DNA of 64,000 nt from the NCBI RefSeq assembly GCF_003970865.1, contig NZ_RXLZ01000016.1, positions 1 to 64,000 of the forward strand, in the 5' to 3' direction. The notes beneath the pieces are model-generated. The model saw only the letters and a program-made list of their open reading frames with translations, was not told the origin of the DNA and searched no databases. The translations under genes and the position numbers were made by a program. Shown here piece by piece: positions 60,006 to 64,000 of the stretch (within the stretch, counting starts at the first letter, position 1; each line of letters starts with the position of its first letter). Source of the stretch: Stenotrophomonas maltophilia. GTDB taxonomy: Bacteria > Pseudomonadota > Gammaproteobacteria > Xanthomonadales > Xanthomonadaceae.

Positions 60006-60956
60006 ATGACCGCCCAGCAAATCGATGCCTCCGGACGCCTGCGCCACCTGCTGACCCTGGAGGGCCTGCCGCGCGAGACCCTGCTGCAGCTGCTTGACCG
60101 CGCAGGCCAGATCCGCGATGCCGCGGTCGGCCGCGTCGGCAACAAGCGCCACGTGCTGGCTGGTTCGGCGGTGTGCACGCTGTTCTTCGAACCGTCCACG
60201 CGCACCCGCAGCTCGTTCCAGCTGGCCGCGCAGCGCCTGGGCGCCGACGTGCTGAACTTCGATGCCTCCACCTCGTCCACGCGCAAGGGCGAAACCGCCT
60301 GCGACACGCTGCGCAACCTGGAAGCGATGGGCGTGCGTGGCTTCGTGGTGCGCCACCCGGATGATGGCGCCGTGGCCGCACTGGCCGAAGCGGCGGGCGA
60401 GGGCACTGCGCTGATCAACGCCGGCGACGGCCGCAGCGCACACCCGACCCAGGGCCTGCTGGACATGCTGACCCTGCGCCAGGCCAAGGGCCCGGATTTC
60501 TCGAAGATGAAGGTGGTGATCGTCGGCGACGTGAAGCACTCGCGCGTGGCCCGCACCGACCTGCATGCGCTGCGCACGCTGGGCGTGGGCGAGATCCGCG
60601 TGTGCGGCCCGCAGTCGCTGCTGCCGGACGACGAGACCCTGAAGGGCTGCGTGGTCGGCGATGATTTCGACGCGATGCTGGAAGGCGTCGACGCACTGAT
60701 GATGCTGCGCCTGCAGCGCGAGCGCATGGAAGAAGGCCTGGTGCCATCGCTGGAGCAGTACCACGCACAGTACGGCCTGACCAATGATCGTCTGGCCCGC
60801 GCCGGCAAGGATGCAGCGGTGCTGCACCCGGGCCCGATCAACCGCGGCGTGGAAGTGACCGACGAGGTGGCCGACGGCCCGCAGTCGTGGGTGCTGCGCC
60901 AGGTCGCCAACGGCGTCGCCGTGCGCATGGCCGTGCTGGAAACCCTGCTGGGCTGA
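60006..60956 (+). CDS. pyrB: Aspartate carbamoyltransferase catalytic subunit
   Basis: 316 residues. Transfers carbamoyl from carbamoyl phosphate to aspartate in pyrimidine synthesis. S-T-R-T-R-S-S-F (64-71) and H-P-G-P-I-N-R-G are the two substrate-binding signatures. No pyrI or inactive pyrC homologue follows; the gene is succeeded directly by REP units. Confidence 0.97.
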   Translation: MTAQQIDASGRLRHLLTLEGLPRETLLQLLDRAGQIRDAAVGRVGNKRHVLAGSAVCTLFFEPSTRTRSSFQLAAQRLGADVLNFDASTSSTRKGETACDTLRNLEAMGVRGFVVRHPDDGAVAALAEAAGEGTALINAGDGRSAHPTQGLLDMLTLRQAKGPDFSKMKVVIVGDVKHSRVARTDLHALRTLGVGEIRVCGPQSLLPDDETLKGCVVGDDFDAMLEGVDALMMLRLQRERMEEGLVPSLEQYHAQYGLTNDRLARAGKDAAVLHPGPINRGVEVTDEVADGPQSWVLRQVANGVAVRMAVLETLLG

Positions 60957-60964
60957 TCACTCTG

Positions 60965-61127
60965 GTGGGTGCCGACCTTGGTTGGCACTGCTGTTGTGGT
61001 GGGTGCCAACCTTGGTTGGTACTGCTGTTGTGGTGGGTGCCAACCTTGGTTGGTACTGCTGTTGTGGTGGGTGCCAACCTTGGTTGGCACTGCTGTTGTG
61101 GTGGGTGCCAACCTTGGTTGGCACTGG
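60965..61127 (+). repeat. Tandem array of five REP units, 34-bp period
   Basis: Units begin at 60965, 60999, 61033, 61067 and 61101 (the last is cut to 27 bases). Each has head GTGG then GTGCCAACC-TT-GGTTGGCAC (or a variant with one arm base changed, such as GTACT in units 2 and 3) and spacer TGCTGTTGTG. Unit 1 has GTGCCGACC. The array starts 8 bases after the pyrB stop and ends 39 bases before the transposase start. Confidence 0.9.
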
Positions 61128-61166
61128 CCTACCCAGGCGAAGGTGATTTCCCTATGTTCAGGGAAC

Positions 61167-61682
61167 ATGCGCCCGCCCATGCTCTTCTGCATGAACAGCA
61201 CCCGCCTCCTGCTAGGCCGTCATTCCAGTATCGGCCAGAGCTACATCCTCACGACGAACGTGCATGGCCGGGCGGCTCTGTTCGCCAATGACACCGTTGC
61301 GGTTACCGCCATGCAGGAGTTCCTGCGTCTGGATCTGGAAGGTCTGACCCATTCGATCGCCTACGTGGTCATGCCGGATCACGTCCACTGGTTGATGCAG
61401 CTGCGCGCGGCATCGCTCGACGTTGTCATGAAGCGCTTCAAATCGCGTACGGCCGTGCACGCAAACCGGGTACTGGGCAGGGTGGGGCGCTTCTGGCAGT
61501 CCTGTTATCACGATCACGCGATCCGCTCTGATGAATCGCTGTTCCGGCACGCAATGTATGTGATGGCGAATCCGATCAGGGCGGGGCTGGCAACACAGCT
61601 TGGTGAGTACCCGCATGCGTGGTGTGAGTGGGAACTCGAAGGTTCCTGTGCCAAGGCGAAGTTCATGGGCGCGGACAGATAG
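61167..61682 (+). CDS. REP-associated tyrosine transposase (RAYT)
   Basis: 171 residues of the Y1/HUH transposase superfamily. H-V-H at 72-74 (M-P-D-H-V-H-W-L-M) is the metal-binding HUH motif and Tyr131 in M-Y-V-M-A-N-P-I-R-A-G is the catalytic Tyr; R-F-W-Q-S-C-Y-H-D-H-A lies between. RAYTs are single-copy domesticated transposases thought to make and move REP palindromes. ATG 61167 follows AGGGA; ATG 61179 or 61191 are possible. The stop codon's last base is the first base of a perfect REP palindrome. Confidence 0.88.
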   Translation: MRPPMLFCMNSTRLLLGRHSSIGQSYILTTNVHGRAALFANDTVAVTAMQEFLRLDLEGLTHSIAYVVMPDHVHWLMQLRAASLDVVMKRFKSRTAVHANRVLGRVGRFWQSCYHDHAIRSDESLFRHAMYVMANPIRAGLATQLGEYPHAWCEWELEGSCAKAKFMGADR

Positions 61683-61837
61683 TGCCAACCAAGGTTGGCA
61701 CCCACCGAAACCAGGCTTCAACCTTGGTGGGTATCTACCCAAACCAGGCTCTAACCATGGTGGCATCTACCCAAACCAGGCTCCAACCTTGGTGGGCACC
61801 TACCCAAACCAGGCTCCAACCTTGGTGGGTACCTACC
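61682..61837 (-). repeat. Inverted full REP plus four degenerate units, about 33-bp period
   Basis: GTGCCAACC-AA-GGTTGGCAC (61682-61701) is the exact reverse complement of the left array core. Then AAACCAGGCT... units at 61708, 61741, 61773 and 61806 (33, 32, 33 and 32 bases), each with CCAACCTTGGTGGG or a close variant and ending CTACC. They lie between the transposase and the esterase stop. Confidence 0.85.
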
Positions 61838-61849
61838 GGATGTCGTGGT

Positions 61850-62647
61850 TCATCGCTTCTGCGCGAACAGCCACGCCCACATCGCCGGGTCGGCGTAGGT
61901 GGCGTCCCAGGCGTTGTGGTTGCCTTCCGGGAACTCGGTGTAGCGCACGTCGCGTGCGGCGGCGCGCTGGAATGCGGCATGCAGTCTGCGGTCGTCGTCC
62001 GGCGGCACCACGTCATCCAGTGCACCGTGGAAGATCCAGATCGGCGTGTGCCGCAGGCGCTGGGCGATCACCGCATACGGGTCGGTTTCCTGGGCGACCT
62101 GCTCGACGAACAGGGTCGGGCGCTTCGCGCGTGGTGCAAGTACTGCGCCGCACACGGGGACGATCGCGGCAAAGCGGCGCGGGTCGTCCAGGGCGATGTT
62201 CCAGCTGCCATAGCCGCCCATCGACATGCCGGTCAGGTACTGCCGTGCCGGGTCGGCGCCGAATTCGGCGATCGTCGCGTCCAGCGCGGCCACTGCCGCA
62301 CGGTTGTTGCGGCCGCTCCATTCCTCGTGGCCCGGTACCTGTGGGAACACCACCAGGGCAGGGAAGTCGGGATGCTCGCGCAGGTAAGGCCCCAGCCCGG
62401 CGTGGGTCTGCTTGACACCATCGGCACCGCGCTCGCCGGAGCCGTGCAGGAACAGGATGACCGGGAGGTTGGTGGGAGCGGCGGCCTGCACGCCGGCCGG
62501 AATGAACACCTGGTAGTAGGCCGTGTGCCCGTCCACCTTCACCGCGCGGGCTTCGAAGCGGCCATGCGCGCTGTCCGGCAGCGACGTGCAACCGCTCATC
62601 ATCAGAAGGGCCAGCAGTGGCAGCCAGCGCGACAGCAAACGGACCAT
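61850..62647 (-). CDS. Lipoprotein esterase (dienelactone hydrolase/PHB depolymerase-like)
   Basis: 265 residues. Lipoprotein signal with lipobox M-S-G-C (Cys20). The alpha/beta hydrolase core has L-F-L-H-G-S-G-E-R-G (oxyanion), G-M-S-M-G-G-Y-G with Ser142, and D-V-V-P and G-N-H-N-A-W (probable acid and His). Similar to esterase/phospholipase-like proteins with a predicted extracytoplasmic role; substrate unknown. ATG 62647 begins M-V-R-L-L-S-R-W. Confidence 0.82.
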   Translation of the reverse strand: MVRLLSRWLPLLALLMMSGCTSLPDSAHGRFEARAVKVDGHTAYYQVFIPAGVQAAAPTNLPVILFLHGSGERGADGVKQTHAGLGPYLREHPDFPALVVFPQVPGHEEWSGRNNRAAVAALDATIAEFGADPARQYLTGMSMGGYGSWNIALDDPRRFAAIVPVCGAVLAPRAKRPTLFVEQVAQETDPYAVIAQRLRHTPIWIFHGALDDVVPPDDDRRLHAAFQRAAARDVRYTEFPEGNHNAWDATYADPAMWAWLFAQKR

Positions 62648-62717
62648 GGGGTTTTCCGAAGCAGCGAGATCGCCTGCATCGTAGTCCGCCGACGTCGGCC
62701 CGGCATCGTGCGCCGCG

Positions 62718-62984
62718 TCACTGCGGGCGCGGGAAGCTGGCGATGATGTCCAGCTGCTCCTGTGCCTCGGCATTGCCCTCGGCAGCCGCAGCCTGCACCT
62801 GCGCCATATCCGGGTGCAGGACCACCAGCAGCGGGTTCTCGCAGACCGGGCAGTCGTACTCGGTGGCATCCTCGTCCAGCTCCATCTCCATGGCGCGCGA
62901 GCAGCCCTTCCATTCGCAGGCCGGGCAGGTGTGCTGCTGGTCGCGCCAGCCGGGCTGGAAGTAGTTTTCGATCGTTGTTGCCAT
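62718..62984 (-). CDS. Small zinc-ribbon protein
   Basis: 88 residues. C-P-A-C and C-P-V-C pairs (about 20-23 and 45-48) plus a Cys between give a zinc ribbon; the rest is acidic with a helical tail. Function unknown; no close family recognised. It lies between the esterase gene and mgtE on the same strand. Confidence 0.65.
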   Translation of the reverse strand: MATTIENYFQPGWRDQQHTCPACEWKGCSRAMEMELDEDATEYDCPVCENPLLVVLHPDMAQVQAAAAEGNAEAQEQLDIIASFPRPQ

Positions 62985-63043
62985 GGTCGTTCCAGTTGGG
63001 TGGGATCAGCGCCCCGCGTGGCAGGGCCCGATCCTTGATGCGG

Positions 63044-64000
63044 TCAGTGCAGCAGCACCAGGGTGGCCAGGCCGAGGAAGGTGAAGAAGCCCATCGAGTC
63101 GGTCACGGCGGTCAGGAAGATGCCGCTGGCCAGCGCCGGATCGAAGCCGAAGCGTTTCAGTGTGAGCGGCACCAGCACGCCGGCCAGTGCTGCGAACAGC
63201 AGGTTGCAGGTCAGCGCGATGGCGATCACCGCAGACAGCCCGGGTGAATGGAACCAGGCCAATACGATCAGGCCCAGCACCGAGCCGAGCATCACGCCGT
63301 TCAACAGCGCGACCCGTACCTCCTTCCACAACAGGGTGCGCGCGTTGGAGGCGCCCACCTGGCCCAGCGCCAGGCCGCGCACCATCAGCGCCAGCACCTG
63401 GGTGCCGGCGTTGCCACCCAGGCCCGCCACGATCGGCATCAGCACCGCCAGCGCCACCAGCTTGTCGATGGTGCCCTCGAAGTGGCCGACCACGCTGGAG
63501 GCCAGGAACGCCGTGCACAGGTTGACCGACAGCCACATCAGGCGGCGGCGCATGGCGCGCCAGACCGGGCTGAACAGATCCTCGTCCTCGTCCAGGCCGG
63601 CGGCGCCCAGCGCCTGGTGCTCGGCCTGTCCGCGGATGATGTCGACCACGTCATCGATGGTGATGCGGCCGACCAGGATGTTGTTGTCGTCCACCACCGG
63701 CGCCGAGATCCAGTCATGGTCGGAGAACTGGCGGGCGACCTCCTGGTCGCTTTCGCCGACATCGATCGCCGGCTGCTCGTCGTCGATCAGGCGGTTGATC
63801 GGGGTGGTGTCCTCGTGGGTCACCAGAGCCGCCAGCGACACCCGGCCGAGGTATTGATGGCGCCGGCTGACCACGAACAGGTGGTCGGTGTGGTCGGGCA
63901 GCTCGCCACGCAGGCGCAGGTAGCGCAGCACCACGTCAACGTTGACGTCGGCGCGCACGGTCACCACGTCCGGGTTCATCAGGCGCCCGGCACTGTCCTC
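63044..64000 (-). CDS. mgtE: Magnesium transporter MgtE (partial, N-terminus beyond the window)
   Basis: About 319 codons are present; the reading frame continues past position 64000 (E-D-S-A-G-R-L-M-N-P-D-V). CBS-domain residues (V-V-S-R-R-H-Q-Y-L-G-R-V-S-L and I-D-D-V-V-D-I-I-R) are followed by five helices with P-I-V-A-G-L-G-G-N-A-G-T-Q, the MgtE pore signature, and the A-V-T-D-S-M-G-F-F-T-F-L-G-L-A final helix. MgtE is a magnesium-gated magnesium channel. Confidence 0.93.
   Translation of the reverse strand, partial: EDSAGRLMNPDVVTVRADVNVDVVLRYLRLRGELPDHTDHLFVVSRRHQYLGRVSLAALVTHEDTTPINRLIDDEQPAIDVGESDQEVARQFSDHDWISAPVVDDNNILVGRITIDDVVDIIRGQAEHQALGAAGLDEDEDLFSPVWRAMRRRLMWLSVNLCTAFLASSVVGHFEGTIDKLVALAVLMPIVAGLGGNAGTQVLALMVRGLALGQVGASNARTLLWKEVRVALLNGVMLGSVLGLIVLAWFHSPGLSAVIAIALTCNLLFAALAGVLVPLTLKRFGFDPALASGIFLTAVTDSMGFFTFLGLATLVLLH

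Larger units (their letters stand above)
60965..61837. mobile_element. REP/RAYT locus: transposase between two tandem REP-like arrays
   Basis: Composite of the five-unit array at 60965-61127, the tyrosine transposase gene at 61167-61682 and the inverted full REP plus four degenerate units at 61682-61837. REP units carry GTGG-headed stems, and left and right units face opposite ways around the gene, the usual arrangement at RAYT source loci. No terminal repeats or target duplication of a classical IS are seen. Confidence 0.75.

Noticed and set aside
60965-61127. CRISPR array
   Set aside because: Repeats are directly tandem with a 34-base period and constant spacers (TGCTGTTGTG); spacers do not vary and no cas gene is nearby. 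They are REP hairpins.
58874-61201. A 775-residue minus-strand frame opposite yqgE, ruvX and pyrB
   Set aside because: Its N-terminal part is the translated REP array and the rest is antisense to three well-known genes.
60965-61837. Classical insertion sequence with terminal inverted repeats
   Set aside because: No target duplication or DDE transposase; the HUH/Tyr motifs identify a RAYT with REP arrays instead.

Overview
The window is high-GC chromosomal DNA from a gammaproteobacterium of the Xanthomonadaceae, almost certainly Stenotrophomonas and probably the S. maltophilia complex. The reasons are: a chromosomal Qnr pentapeptide gene divergent from a DeoR-type repressor, a soxR/mfsA-type divergent pair, many short GTAG-headed palindromes of the kind described in S. 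maltophilia, and xanthomonad-style gene order (pilT next to yggS and proC; yqgE-ruvX-pyrB). The assignment comes from gene content and repeats only; no database comparison was possible.

Layout. 0.2-4.6 kb (minus strand): a tightly packed MoxR ATPase - DUF58 - transglutaminase - Slp-like lipoprotein operon, divergent from a GT39-type membrane glycosyltransferase. 6.6-18.4 kb: a housekeeping block with maf divergent from yceD, then rpmF, fabH, a kinase-like gene in the place where many bacteria have plsX, fabD, fabG, acpP, fabF, then pabB, mltG, tmk, holB and pilZ. The last four are joined by ATGA stop/start overlaps. A tRNA-Val(CAC) follows with its own promoter and terminator.

18.7-48.5 kb is a more accessory stretch: a DUF2946 - TonB receptor - PepSY metal-uptake cluster; the qnr / DeoR repressor / MFS resistance locus with a helically phased operator; a MocR regulator divergent from an EamA transporter with a large inverted-repeat operator; SDR and LysR genes; the remnant of another LysR gene; a siderophore receptor behind a probable Fur-controlled promoter; a two-component system divergent from a two-gene RND pump that lacks its own outer-membrane channel; a lipoprotein hydrolase; soxR divergent from an MFS pump with a textbook SoxR box; and an SDR/LysR divergent pair.

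48.7-64 kb returns to mostly core genes: proC, yggS, pilT, pilU, an aldo/keto reductase, LysR, tag, yqgE, ruvX, pyrB, and a partial mgtE at the right edge. Just after pyrB is a REP-associated tyrosine transposase (RAYT) bracketed by two tandem arrays of REP-like units in opposite orientation. This is the most striking structure in the window.

REP-type palindromes of several families occupy most intergenic gaps. Two genes (yqgE and the DUF2946 gene) have TAGAAT exactly six bases before the start codon, and yceD has a near-consensus promoter ten bases before its ATG, suggesting leaderless or nearly leaderless transcripts.
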